Positions 25,425 to 34,052 of a stretch of 64,000 bases of DNA are shown piece by piece (the stretch's first letter is position 1; the number at the start of each line of letters is the position of its first letter). The stretch is from Candidatus Phycosocius bacilliformis (GTDB taxonomy: Bacteria; Pseudomonadota; Alphaproteobacteria; Caulobacterales; Aquidulcibacteraceae), in the NCBI RefSeq assembly GCF_003112735.1, contig NZ_BFBR01000004.1, forward strand, positions 100,546 through 164,545. Direction: 5' to 3'. The translations under genes were made by a program, and so were the position numbers. The notes under the pieces were generated by a model. It worked only from the letters and a program-made list of their open reading frames with translations, was not told where the DNA came from and did no database searches.

Positions 25425-25890
25425 CTAGCAGTCAAGATCAGGCCTAGTCCGCCATATGCTCCGCCCGGTCGGGTGCGTTCCAACAAGGGAATGCACCTTG
25501 GTCAAGCAAGTCCCAGGCTTGTTCATGTGGGGCCTTAGCCAAATGACTCGGAACGGTTCAAAGCCGCACTTCGCTTGCCTTGAAGCCAGCCCACGATTTT
25601 TTCTGCGCAAGATGGGGCATCGACGGGCGCGCCTTTGGCGCGTCGGCGAAGCCGATTTCACCTCTTGCCCCCCAGCTTGCGCGCTCAAACTTGCCCTAAG
25701 CCTTTGCATCAGCAGAGCCTGTGGCAAAGGCGTTCCTAGTGGAAACAATCAAAACGAAGACCATCGCCGTTGCGGTAGTGCAGTCCTGTCGGACCGCACC
25801 CTATAGGCTGGCCCATGTCGGCTTCCGAGCCACCGCCATCACCCCACGACAGAGTGCCTTCACAGATTTCATGAGGGCTGGGGACCCAAC
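25425..25890. other. Gene-poor stretch at the head of the Rhs array
   Basis: No frame here looks like a gene. Two hairpins lie side by side: CGCGCC-TTT-GGCGCG at 25628-25642 and TCGGC-GAA-GCCGA at 25643-25655. They could be a REP-like element or a terminator remnant. The stretch probably replaced the 5' part of an rhs gene. Confidence 0.5.
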
Positions 25891-26454
25891 TTATGGCCGC
25901 CGATCACGTCCGGCAGAGGCGAGGGTGGCGCGGGTTTTGGCCAGAAATCGGGACACGCCGTGACTATTTTTGAATGCCCAAGCGTGCTGGATGATCGTGC
26001 CATGTTGATCGATCACCATGGTCAAGGGTGTTCCGGGCACACCGACAGCTTGGGCCAGCCGCATGGTGCGATCATCAATGATGGGGATGGCAGTGGCTGG
26101 ATCGCGCGCTGCCGCCCATTGGTTCAGGCTGGGGCCATCTTTTGGGGCATGGCCCATATGCACACTCATTAAGGCCAGCTCTCCCCGCGCGGCCTCTTTG
26201 GGGCCAAGGTCACGAAGTACAGCCTCCCACTGGGGCTCATCCGTCCGGCACGGCCCGCACCAGAGGCCCCAAAACCGGATGAGGGCGGGCTTGCCCAATC
26301 TGGCCAGATTGGTTCCCGTCCCATCCAACAAGGTTGCGGCAAGGTCGGGCATTGCCCGACCGGTCAGCGCCGCAGCAGGGTCGGGACGGCAGCCTGACAG
26401 AGCCAGACTGCCGATACTTGTGATTAAGGCCGCCCCAAAGGTTCGCCGATCCAT
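25891..26454 (-). CDS. Thioredoxin-like TlpA-family lipoprotein, paralogue B
   Basis: 187 aa from the ATG (MDRRTFGAALITSIGSLALS); the longer frame needs a TTG. An RR pair and the lipobox LALSGC predict an exported lipoprotein. The redox motif is WCGPC in IRFWGLWCGPCRTDE. The cis-Pro region is GVPGTPLTMVID. It is a periplasmic thiol-disulfide protein of the same broad type as the gene at the other end of the Rhs array. The thiolase gene lies 45 bp upstream on the same strand. Confidence 0.9.
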   Translation of the reverse strand: MDRRTFGAALITSIGSLALSGCRPDPAAALTGRAMPDLAATLLDGTGTNLARLGKPALIRFWGLWCGPCRTDEPQWEAVLRDLGPKEAARGELALMSVHMGHAPKDGPSLNQWAAARDPATAIPIIDDRTMRLAQAVGVPGTPLTMVIDQHGTIIQHAWAFKNSHGVSRFLAKTRATLASAGRDRRP

Positions 26455-26499
26455 GTTCAACCCACTTGCGGATCGCTTCAGCGGTGAAAACCTGCCCGA

Positions 26500-27702
26500 T
26501 CAGTAGATTTCGAACAGGCCAGCCGCACCCATGCCACCACCGATACACATGGTGACCACGCCCCATTTCACATTCTGGCCCGCGGCCTTGCGGCGGCGAC
26601 CTTCCAACAGAAGATGGCCGGTGCAGCGTGCCCCGGTCATGCCGAAGGGGTGGCCAATGGCGATCGAGCCACCATTCACATTGTACTTCTCAGGATCAAT
26701 GCCCAGACGGTCGCGGCTATAGAGGCATTGGCTGGCGAATGCTTCGTTCAATTCCCACAGATCGATATCATCGACCGTCAGGCCATGGCGCTCCAGCAGA
26801 CGTGGCACGGCAAACACCGGGCCAATGCCCATTTCATCGGGCTCACAACCAGCCACCGCAAACCCGGCAAACCGGCCCAGAGGCTCGATGCCGCGCGATG
26901 AGGCTGCCTTTGCCTCCATCAAGACAACTGCAGCAGCGCCGTCCGACAATTGGGAGGCATTGCCGGCGGTGATATATTTGTCGGGCCCACGCACTGGCTT
27001 GAGCGAGGCAAGGCCTTCCAAAGTCGTGTCAGGGCGGTTGCACTCATCGCGCTCAACCACAACATCGACAATGTTGGTTTCCCCGGTCGCCTTGTCCACC
27101 ACTTTCATTTTGGTGGCCATGGGGACGATTTCGTCCTTGAAATAGCCAGCGGCTTGGGCCGCCGCGATGCGCTGCTGGCTGCGAAGCGCATATTCGTCCT
27201 GATATTCGCGGCTCACATTGTAACGCTCAGCCACAATGTCGGCGGTCTCGATCATCGGCATCCACAGAGCAGGCTTGATGTTCAGCAAATGCTCTTCCTG
27301 ATAATGCGACAAATTCATCGAGCCGCCCATTTGCACCAGCGAGATCGATTCCACGCCGCCGCCGATGGCACATTCTGCCCCGCTCTGGGTAATGTAATTG
27401 GCCGCCATGGCAATGGTCTGCAGACCCGATGAGCAGAAGCGGTTCACCGTGGTGCCCGAGGTGGTGACAGGGCAACCGGCCCAGATGGCCGCATTGCGGG
27501 CCACATTGGCCCCGGTTGCGCCCTCAGGTTGGCCCGCGCCGATATAGACGTCTTCCACCAAGCCTGGCTCGATCCCGGCGCGCGCAATCGCATGCTTGAT
27601 GGCATGGCCTGTCATGGCCGCGCCATGGGTCATGTTGAACCCGCCACGCAAAGATTTAGCAAGACCAGTACGGGCGGTGGATACAATGACGGCTTCACGC
27701 AT
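26500..27702 (-). CDS. Acetyl-CoA C-acyltransferase (thiolase)
   Basis: 400 aa. The nucleophilic cysteine is C90 in [14 protein letters not shown]. The C-terminal catalytic motifs are [19 protein letters not shown] (His) and [10 protein letters not shown] (Cys). It performs the last step of beta-oxidation or the reverse condensation. No hydratase/dehydrogenase partner is adjacent, so the pathway is open. It is divergent from a DNA methyltransferase gene. Confidence 0.95.
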   Translation of the reverse strand: MREAVIVSTARTGLAKSLRGGFNMTHGAAMTGHAIKHAIARAGIEPGLVEDVYIGAGQPEGATGANVARNAAIWAGCPVTTSGTTVNRFCSSGLQTIAMAANYITQSGAECAIGGGVESISLVQMGGSMNLSHYQEEHLLNIKPALWMPMIETADIVAERYNVSREYQDEYALRSQQRIAAAQAAGYFKDEIVPMATKMKVVDKATGETNIVDVVVERDECNRPDTTLEGLASLKPVRGPDKYITAGNASQLSDGAAAVVLMEAKAASSRGIEPLGRFAGFAVAGCEPDEMGIGPVFAVPRLLERHGLTVDDIDLWELNEAFASQCLYSRDRLGIDPEKYNVNGGSIAIGHPFGMTGARCTGHLLLEGRRRKAAGQNVKWGVVTMCIGGGMGAAGLFEIY

Positions 27703-27840
27703 GGTGGCGGCTCCCTTTTCTTCCTGTCACGCCGGTTCATCCGGCTTTCTATGGTCTCTTAACGCCTCGCTTGAGGATGGAAAGCCCTAATTTCGCAGTG
27801 ACGCTGGGGCAGGACGCAGCAATCGGGATCAAATCATGCT

Positions 27841-29058
27841 GTGGTCAGCTCAGAGCCTTTTCTGGATAGCCTGCCGGTGACACCCAGCCCCAAACCCATT
27901 GCGTTGGAATTTTTTGCCGGGGGCGGTCTCGCGCGACTGGGGCTAGAGCCTTGGTTTGACGTGGCTTGGGCCAATGATATCGACCCGATGAAGTGCGCAG
28001 CCTGGCGGGCTAATTTCGGGGCCGAAGGCCTGATCGAGGGTGATGTTGCGACGCTCGACGGGGGCACAATACCGCCAAGTCCCTGTCTGGCCTGGGCCAG
28101 CTTCCCCTGTCAGGACCTGTCGCTGGCGGGTGATCGGGCTGGACTCTCTGGTCGGCGGTCCGGCACGTTCTTTGGTTTTATGGATCGGCTCAACGATTTG
28201 GCGCGGCGCGGTGACCCTGCACCCGTTGTGGTGGTCGAAAATGTCAAAGGCCTGTTGAATTCGCGCCAAGGTGCCGACTTTACCCATCTGATGGCTGCTC
28301 TCGCCACAGCGGGCTATCGCGCAGGCTGTCTAGAGATTGATGCGGCCAGCTTCTTGCCCCACTCCAGACCGCGGGTCTTCATCGTCGCGGTCCGCCGGGA
28401 TTGGCCGATCCATCCAGCCCTTGTGTCAAAGCCTGGTGCCCCAAATCCCTTTCTGACCCAGGCGGTGATGCACGCGATGGACCGCCTGCCCGCAGAGCTG
28501 CAAAGCCACCGTGTGGATTGGCACCTGCCCGCGCCGGATCGCAAACCACCCTCGCTGGCCGACCTCGTCGATCACGGCGATCAGACGTGGTGGACGCAGG
28601 CCAAAGTCGCCCAGTTTTTCACCCAACTCAGCCCCGCTCATGCCGCCCGGCTGGCAGCCCTCCAAGCCGATGGAGGGGCCCACATTGGCACCATGTACCG
28701 CCGCATCCGCACCGACCAGGGCAGCAAGCATCAACGGGCAGAGATCCGCTTTGATGGTGTGGCCGGCTGCCTGCGCACACCGGCCGGGGGCTCCTCGCGC
28801 CAGTTCTGGATCATGGTCGAGGGCAACAACATCCGCATTCGCCCGATCAATCCGCGCGAGGCCATGCGCCTGATGGGTGTGGCTGACACGTATCACCTGC
28901 CCCACAGCACATTGGCAGGCCTGAAGATTGCCGGCGATGGTGTCGCCGTGCCTGTGGTGGCGTGGCTGAGCCAACATCTCCTCGCCCCGCTGGCCCAAGC
29001 ACAACCTAGGTCGCTGCACCATGATGCACGCCTTGGCCCAATGGCAGAGCGGATTTGA
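27841..29058 (+). CDS. DNA (cytosine-5)-methyltransferase, orphan
   Basis: 405 aa with a GTG start; no good ATG lies before the catalytic domain. Motif I is LEFFAGGGLARLGLEPW, motif IV SFPCQDLSLAG (catalytic Cys), motif VI VVVENVKGLL, and motif IX/X sequences follow (INPREAMRLMG, GDGVAVPVVAWL). It transfers methyl from SAM to cytosine C5 in a specific site. No restriction endonuclease or vsr gene is adjacent, so it may be a regulatory or anti-restriction enzyme. A CPBP-family gene starts 35 bp downstream. Confidence 0.93.
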   Translation: MVSSEPFLDSLPVTPSPKPIALEFFAGGGLARLGLEPWFDVAWANDIDPMKCAAWRANFGAEGLIEGDVATLDGGTIPPSPCLAWASFPCQDLSLAGDRAGLSGRRSGTFFGFMDRLNDLARRGDPAPVVVVENVKGLLNSRQGADFTHLMAALATAGYRAGCLEIDAASFLPHSRPRVFIVAVRRDWPIHPALVSKPGAPNPFLTQAVMHAMDRLPAELQSHRVDWHLPAPDRKPPSLADLVDHGDQTWWTQAKVAQFFTQLSPAHAARLAALQADGGAHIGTMYRRIRTDQGSKHQRAEIRFDGVAGCLRTPAGGSSRQFWIMVEGNNIRIRPINPREAMRLMGVADTYHLPHSTLAGLKIAGDGVAVPVVAWLSQHLLAPLAQAQPRSLHHDARLGPMAERI

Positions 29059-29093
29059 TCCTTGTTAACCGCTGCAGCCCAAAGCCTGATGAC

Positions 29094-29918
29094 ATGATAA
29101 CGCCTAGCCCCAAAGCCTCCGGGCCCAAGATTCTGACCATCCCAGCCATCGCTTGGATTATGGTCATGGTCTATGCTTGGTTGGCGGCCTATGGCGCAGG
29201 CGAAATATCCCACCACCTCTCCTTCCTGATTGGCGAGAGCGGAGGCCCTGATTACTTCCGTGAACCGATCAATCTCGGGCTTGCACTCCTCGCGCTCTGG
29301 CTCTGGCGGGGCTTAAGCGGGGATGGCGCGCCTTTGGCCCCCACGCTCGGATCACCAACGTGGGGACTTGGCGGGGGATGGATCGTCGGCTGTGTCCTGC
29401 CCGGCCTTGCCCTTGTGTTGATGGCTGCATTGGGAGCTGGGATTTTCAGCCCAACCCGTGTCCAGCTCCTCGCCCTGATCTTGCCAATCCCCTTCATTCT
29501 CATCCATGCGTTGGCTGAAGAAGTCATTATTCGCGGTATAGCCCAGCGTTCCGCGCAACGACTTTATGGCCCGATGGCTGGCATTGGCTTGGCGGCTTTG
29601 ACCTTTTGCATCCTGCAGGCCACACAAGGCTATGCCAGCGTGTGGCATATTGTGAATTCAGCCCTGTTTGGTGCGGTCCTTGGTTTCCTCGCCTTGGGTC
29701 GCGGTGGCATCTGGGCAGCAGCAGCAGGCCATGCAGGCTGGACCTGGCTGGAAACAAGCTGGATTGGCGATGGCGTAACTTTCACCAAAATGCCGGGATT
29801 TTGGGCGGGCTTTGGCCCTGATTCCTACGGCGCACCCACATTCACTGTCGTCTTGATGTTCACACTGGGGTTGATTGGCGCGGGGCGGGCTTTGCAAGCC
29901 CGTAAAGACAGGCAATAA
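29094..29918 (+). CDS. CPBP-family intramembrane protease-like protein
   Basis: 274 aa from the internal ATG (MITPSPKASG); the longer frame would overlap the methyltransferase end. About seven membrane helices. HALAEEVIIRGIAQR is the conserved EExxxR motif of CPBP (Abi/CAAX protease) proteins. Later motifs VWHIVNSALFGAVLG and AAGHAGWTW supply the second and third conserved sites. Substrates are unknown. An O-methyltransferase gene follows 6 bp later. Confidence 0.88.
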   Translation: MITPSPKASGPKILTIPAIAWIMVMVYAWLAAYGAGEISHHLSFLIGESGGPDYFREPINLGLALLALWLWRGLSGDGAPLAPTLGSPTWGLGGGWIVGCVLPGLALVLMAALGAGIFSPTRVQLLALILPIPFILIHALAEEVIIRGIAQRSAQRLYGPMAGIGLAALTFCILQATQGYASVWHIVNSALFGAVLGFLALGRGGIWAAAAGHAGWTWLETSWIGDGVTFTKMPGFWAGFGPDSYGAPTFTVVLMFTLGLIGAGRALQARKDRQ

Positions 29919-29924
29919 GGAGCC

Positions 29925-30596
29925 ATGTCGACATCATTCTCGCTCTCCCCGGCCCTTGTGAATTACCTCGCGGCGGTCAACCCACCCGAACATCCTGCCC
30001 TAGAGGCTTGCCGGGCAGAAACCGCCAACCACCCCCGTGCCGTGATGCAGATCAGCGCCGAACAAGGCGCGTTCATGCATTTTCTCCTGCGGCTGATGGA
30101 TGTGCGGCTTGCGGTCGAAGTCGGGGTTTTCACCGGTTATTCTGCCTTGGTGACCGCCCTGGCGCTGCGGCAGAATGCGGGACCAGGTGGCAGATTATTT
30201 GCCTTCGACATCTCAGAAGAGTTTACAAATCTCGCCCGCACCTATTGGCATCAAGCCGGTGTGGACAGCACGATTGACCTGCGGATCGGCCCGGCGAGCG
30301 ATGGCCTCGAGGGTCTGATCGATCAAGGTTATGGCGGGCGGATCGACTTCATCTTTGTCGATGCCGACAAGCCTGCCTATCGGGACTATTATGAAAAGGG
30401 CCTCACCCTCCTGCGCACAGGCGGGGTGATGCTGTTCGACAATATGCTGTGGAGCGGCAAAGTAGCCGATGCAACGGCAGAAGATCCAGAAACACTGGCC
30501 CTGCGTGAGCTTGCAGCCTTCGCCCAAGGCGATAACCGCGTGCGGGCTGTTACCGTCGCCATTGGCGATGGCCTGATGCTGGTCAGCAAGCTTTAG
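29925..30596 (+). CDS. SAM-dependent O-methyltransferase, catechol/caffeoyl-CoA type
   Basis: 223 aa. Motif I is AVEVGVFTGYSALVTALAL, then LFAFDISEEF and IDFIFVDADKPAYRDYYE, a metal-binding Asp pair typical of this family. FDNMLWSGKVAD ends the core. Substrate is not predictable: catechols, CoA thioesters or tRNA hydroxyuridine are all known in the family. It is closely spaced behind the CPBP gene and convergent with the ast operon (12 bp between stops). Confidence 0.93.
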   Translation: MSTSFSLSPALVNYLAAVNPPEHPALEACRAETANHPRAVMQISAEQGAFMHFLLRLMDVRLAVEVGVFTGYSALVTALALRQNAGPGGRLFAFDISEEFTNLARTYWHQAGVDSTIDLRIGPASDGLEGLIDQGYGGRIDFIFVDADKPAYRDYYEKGLTLLRTGGVMLFDNMLWSGKVADATAEDPETLALRELAAFAQGDNRVRAVTVAIGDGLMLVSKL

Positions 30597-30608
30597 GGAT
30601 TAATTCCC

Positions 30609-31559
30609 TCAACGCGGCACCCAGACGCTGCCCTGGCGCACCAAGACCTTGCCGGCCAATTGCCCAGGATCACCCTCCCCGCTGGCGGCAATGGTGGCAA
30701 GGCGGCTCATGTCACGTGCCCGGTCAGCGCGGCCAACCACCAATATGGTCCGGGTCGGGACCGCGACAGCCAGCGGACCGCCGACTTGTTTCTGGATTTG
30801 CGGCCAAATGCCATCAAGCGCCAATAGGCTGGTGGCATAGGTCTCTGTCGCATCGGCCTCCAACAGGCCGTCCTTGGTTGTCCATGTCAGCCCGGCCAGC
30901 TCCTTCACCGTATTGGCGCGCGCCCGATCAAAGGCCTGTGCCATGCCGAGATTAAGGTCGGTGAGGCGGCCAATTGGCATCAAGGCAATGGTGGTTGGCG
31001 TATCGCCGACCACAACCTCTTCCAAACCCTCCGTAAACGGACGACGCACCACACGATTGGCTTGTCCGCCTGTGGCGGTCTGAAGTTCAAAGGCATTGAT
31101 GGCCGCAGTCGGGCGGATCACCACGCGCAATTGCTCAAGCTTGAATGGATCATTGCGCGCAAGAAGCGCACCGACATTGCCGACAAAACGGCTCAATTCG
31201 GTCTCAGGATCAACCTCGGCCAAATTGAGGCGGGCATGAAGGGTATCGAGCCTGACACTGACCTCTGCATGGGTAGCCAGCCGCAACGCGTTGGCCGCCC
31301 CATCAATCCGCTCAACCCCACGCACACCGGGCAGGCCCAACAGCCGCCGGGTCACTTCGGCAGAAACATCCTCCATCGAATAGCGCTCAACCAGCTGAAC
31401 AGCCTGTGGCACCTCTTGGACCGGCGGGGTCGCGGGATCAGGTGCGGCTTGGGCCCAAGCCGCCTGTATGCTGCCCAATCCAAGACAGATGGCTGCTGCG
31501 ACCAGCATCAGACTAAGGCGAGATAAGTGGGTTTTAGGCGGCACATTCATATCCTTCAT
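30609..31559 (-). CDS. Exported DUF1444-like protein at the end of the ast operon
   Basis: 316 aa. Signal peptide (LMLVAAAICLGLGSIQAAWAQ). The body shows an LRVVIRP block, an RRPFTEGLEEVVVGDTPTTI block and YATSLLALDGIW, AVAVPTRTILVV. This layout resembles the DUF1444 family, though the match is from memory. Its ATG overlaps the astD stop by 4 bp (ATGA), so it is made with the arginine catabolic enzymes. Role unknown. Confidence 0.7.
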   Translation of the reverse strand: MKDMNVPPKTHLSRLSLMLVAAAICLGLGSIQAAWAQAAPDPATPPVQEVPQAVQLVERYSMEDVSAEVTRRLLGLPGVRGVERIDGAANALRLATHAEVSVRLDTLHARLNLAEVDPETELSRFVGNVGALLARNDPFKLEQLRVVIRPTAAINAFELQTATGGQANRVVRRPFTEGLEEVVVGDTPTTIALMPIGRLTDLNLGMAQAFDRARANTVKELAGLTWTTKDGLLEADATETYATSLLALDGIWPQIQKQVGGPLAVAVPTRTILVVGRADRARDMSRLATIAASGEGDPGQLAGKVLVRQGSVWVPR

Positions 31560-33037
31560 AGGCCCGGCGCGCTCAAGCGGGCGGCCACATCAGCCTCCTG
31601 GCGGGCCACGGGATAGGCACAATAATCGGCCGCATAATAAGCACTCGGCCGGCCGTCGCCGGACAGCCCAGGCCCGCCAAAGGGCAAAGCCGACGAGGCC
31701 CCCGTCGTCGGCCTGTTCCAATTGATCAGGCCCGCGCGCAGGCTGAGTGTGGCTTCCTGCCACAAAGCGGGATCATCGCTGACCAACCCCGATGACAGGC
31801 CAAAGCGGGTGGCATTGGCCCGCATTATGGCCTGCTCGAACGTCTTGACGCGGAATATTTGGGCAAAGGGGGCAAACAATTCCTCATCCTCGGCTTCAGA
31901 CGCACCTGTCATGTCGATCAAGCCGGGGCGCACAAAAGCAGGCCCTTCAACACCGATGCGAGCTTCCACCACTGACTTGCCGCCCAGGGCCTTTAAAGCG
32001 GCTTCAAACTGGCCGACGCGGGCCGCTTGAGCTGCATGAATGACCGGGCCGATAAAGGGAGCGGGATCGGCATTCCATGACCCCAGCACCATACGCTCGA
32101 TTCGTGCCAGTGTGGCTTCCAACACCTGATCACCAAACCGGCCCTCAGGCAGAATGAGCCGGCGCGCACATGAACAGCGTTGGCCGCTGGTGATAAAGGA
32201 TGAATGGACAATCAGATCAGCGGCCGCTTCTGGGTCTGCTGGATCCCAGATGATCAGGGGATTATTGCCGCCCATCTCAAGGGCGAGGATCACTTCAGGT
32301 CGGCCAGCGAACATGGCATGGATGGCCGTGCCGGTGGTGGCTGAGCCGGTGAACAAAACCCCATCAATGCCCGTGGCACCCAAGAGGGCAGCCCCTGTGG
32401 CACGCGCACCCATGACGACATTGAGGACGCCGGGCGGCAGCCCCGCCTCTTCGAAAGCCTCCACCATCAGCACTGCCACCGAGGGGGCAAGCTCTGAGGG
32501 CTTGAACACCACGCTATTGCCGGCCAACAGGGCAGGCACGATATGGCCATTTGGCAAATGTCCGGGAAAATTGAACGGGCCTAAAACAGCCATTACACCC
32601 CAAGGGCGGTGGTCCAGCGCGGTGCGACCAAAGGCTGCCCCCTCGCTGCGCGCGCCGGTTCGCTCATCATAGGCGCGCACAGAAATTGCGATCTTGCCAA
32701 CCATGGCGGCCACTTCGGCGGTGGATTCCCACAAGGCCTTGCCCATATCCCGTGAGATGGCTTCTGCAAGGGCCGTTGCACGGCTCTGCAAGGCCCGACC
32801 ATAGGCTTCCAGAATGGCAATCCGGGCGGCCCGGTCCATCCGCGCCCACGCCGGAAAGGCCGCCCGCGCAGCCGCAACGGCATCCTCAACTTGGGGAGGC
32901 GTGGCGGCATGGGCAGCAAACACCACAGCCCCGCTTGCGGGATCCTCGCTCACAAAATGGGGTCCAAGACCTGCCTGCCAGGCCCCATTGAGATATAGAC
33001 CGGGCTGGGTTGGGGCTGTTTGAGAATGCTCAGACAT
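31556..33037 (-). CDS. astD: Succinylglutamate-semialdehyde dehydrogenase
   Basis: 493 aa from MSEHSQTAPTQPGLYLNGAW; an upstream in-frame start at 33052 is less typical. Aldehyde dehydrogenase fold: FNFPGHLPNGHIVPALLAGN, FTGSATTG, catalytic Glu in LALEMGGNNPL, catalytic Cys in GQRCSCARRL (the double-Cys form is typical of AstD). It oxidises N-succinylglutamate semialdehyde to succinylglutamate in the AST pathway. It overlaps astA by 8 bp and the exported gene after it by 4 bp. Confidence 0.95.
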   Translation of the reverse strand: MSEHSQTAPTQPGLYLNGAWQAGLGPHFVSEDPASGAVVFAAHAATPPQVEDAVAAARAAFPAWARMDRAARIAILEAYGRALQSRATALAEAISRDMGKALWESTAEVAAMVGKIAISVRAYDERTGARSEGAAFGRTALDHRPWGVMAVLGPFNFPGHLPNGHIVPALLAGNSVVFKPSELAPSVAVLMVEAFEEAGLPPGVLNVVMGARATGAALLGATGIDGVLFTGSATTGTAIHAMFAGRPEVILALEMGGNNPLIIWDPADPEAAADLIVHSSFITSGQRCSCARRLILPEGRFGDQVLEATLARIERMVLGSWNADPAPFIGPVIHAAQAARVGQFEAALKALGGKSVVEARIGVEGPAFVRPGLIDMTGASEAEDEELFAPFAQIFRVKTFEQAIMRANATRFGLSSGLVSDDPALWQEATLSLRAGLINWNRPTTGASSALPFGGPGLSGDGRPSAYYAADYCAYPVARQEADVAARLSAPGL

Positions 33038-34052
33038 CAAAGCTCCGTACACGGCCTAACTGGCCGCTTTCCATCAAAAGGCCGTCAAGAACCTGCGGGG
33101 CAACCACCACTTCATCTGGCATGACGCGGGCCGGTGTCAGGGTGCAGCGAAAGTCCCCGACGCGATTGTTGGACAACATAACGCGGTCCTCGCCATGGGC
33201 GTCGCCGGCCACAAAGGGCAGAACGCGCGATTCCCGCACGGTGCGGGTGTCTTCGATGCGGGCAGCCAATAAGGGCCCCCCGTCAAAAATATCTATCACC
33301 CCTTCAAAGCGCAGGCCCTCGCGCTCTAACAGGCGGCGCGCCGGGGCACCATCGGGGTGAGTCTCGCCAATCGCCCCCCGGGCGCTATCGGGCAAGAGGT
33401 CGACATAAATGGCGTGTTTGGGTGACAGGTCGATGATGAACTGATTGTCGCTTGTGGCCGACAATTTGTCTGCCTCGTCAAAATCCATCCGATAAAAGGG
33501 TCGTCCCACCACTTCCCAGAAAGGCGACCGGCCATCAAGATGCACAATGCCGCGCAATTCGCTGACCACCGTCCCGTGGAAATGGGCCGGGCTGCCCGCC
33601 ATCAGCATGAAGCGCGACAAGCTCAACAGCTTGCCCGCCCCATCGCCGCGCCGCTCTGGCTCAAGAAACAGGGTGCCGACTTCGGTACAACCAGTATAGT
33701 CATTGACCATGGTGAGCGCCCGCATCTCAAACCGGCGATTGGCCGCTTTCGAGGCTTGGCCATAGGTCACGATCCGAAAGTTAAAGAAGGGCACATCGCG
33801 CCCAATATTGGTCTTGACAGCGGCACAGCCAAAGGGTTTGCCACCCTTGGCACTTTCAATCATCAACAGATAGATACCGCCGTCACCATCGGCCTTGGCC
33901 GCGGGTGCGGCAAAGGTGGCCGCACTTTTCTCCAGCCGCCGGGCAAGCAAAGCCTCATCTTCAGGCAGGCTGGTAAAGCCCGGCCCCGACCGGCGGGCAA
34001 AGCCCATGAAGGCATCAAAATCATCAAGCCGCGCGGGACGAACAATCAGCAT
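33030..34052 (-). CDS. astA: Arginine N-succinyltransferase
   Basis: 340 aa, the usual AstA length. It starts MLIVRPARLDDFDAFMGFA and has GFTSLPEDEALLARRL, then TEVGTLFLEPERRGDGAGKL, an acyl-CoA-binding block, and FWEVVGRPFYRMDFDEAD. It transfers succinyl from succinyl-CoA to the alpha-amino group of arginine, the first AST step. It overlaps the M20 hydrolase by 7 bp and astD by 8 bp. astB, astC and a classical astE are not in the window. Confidence 0.95.
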   Translation of the reverse strand: MLIVRPARLDDFDAFMGFARRSGPGFTSLPEDEALLARRLEKSAATFAAPAAKADGDGGIYLLMIESAKGGKPFGCAAVKTNIGRDVPFFNFRIVTYGQASKAANRRFEMRALTMVNDYTGCTEVGTLFLEPERRGDGAGKLLSLSRFMLMAGSPAHFHGTVVSELRGIVHLDGRSPFWEVVGRPFYRMDFDEADKLSATSDNQFIIDLSPKHAIYVDLLPDSARGAIGETHPDGAPARRLLEREGLRFEGVIDIFDGGPLLAARIEDTRTVRESRVLPFVAGDAHGEDRVMLSNNRVGDFRCTLTPARVMPDEVVVAPQVLDGLLMESGQLGRVRSFDV

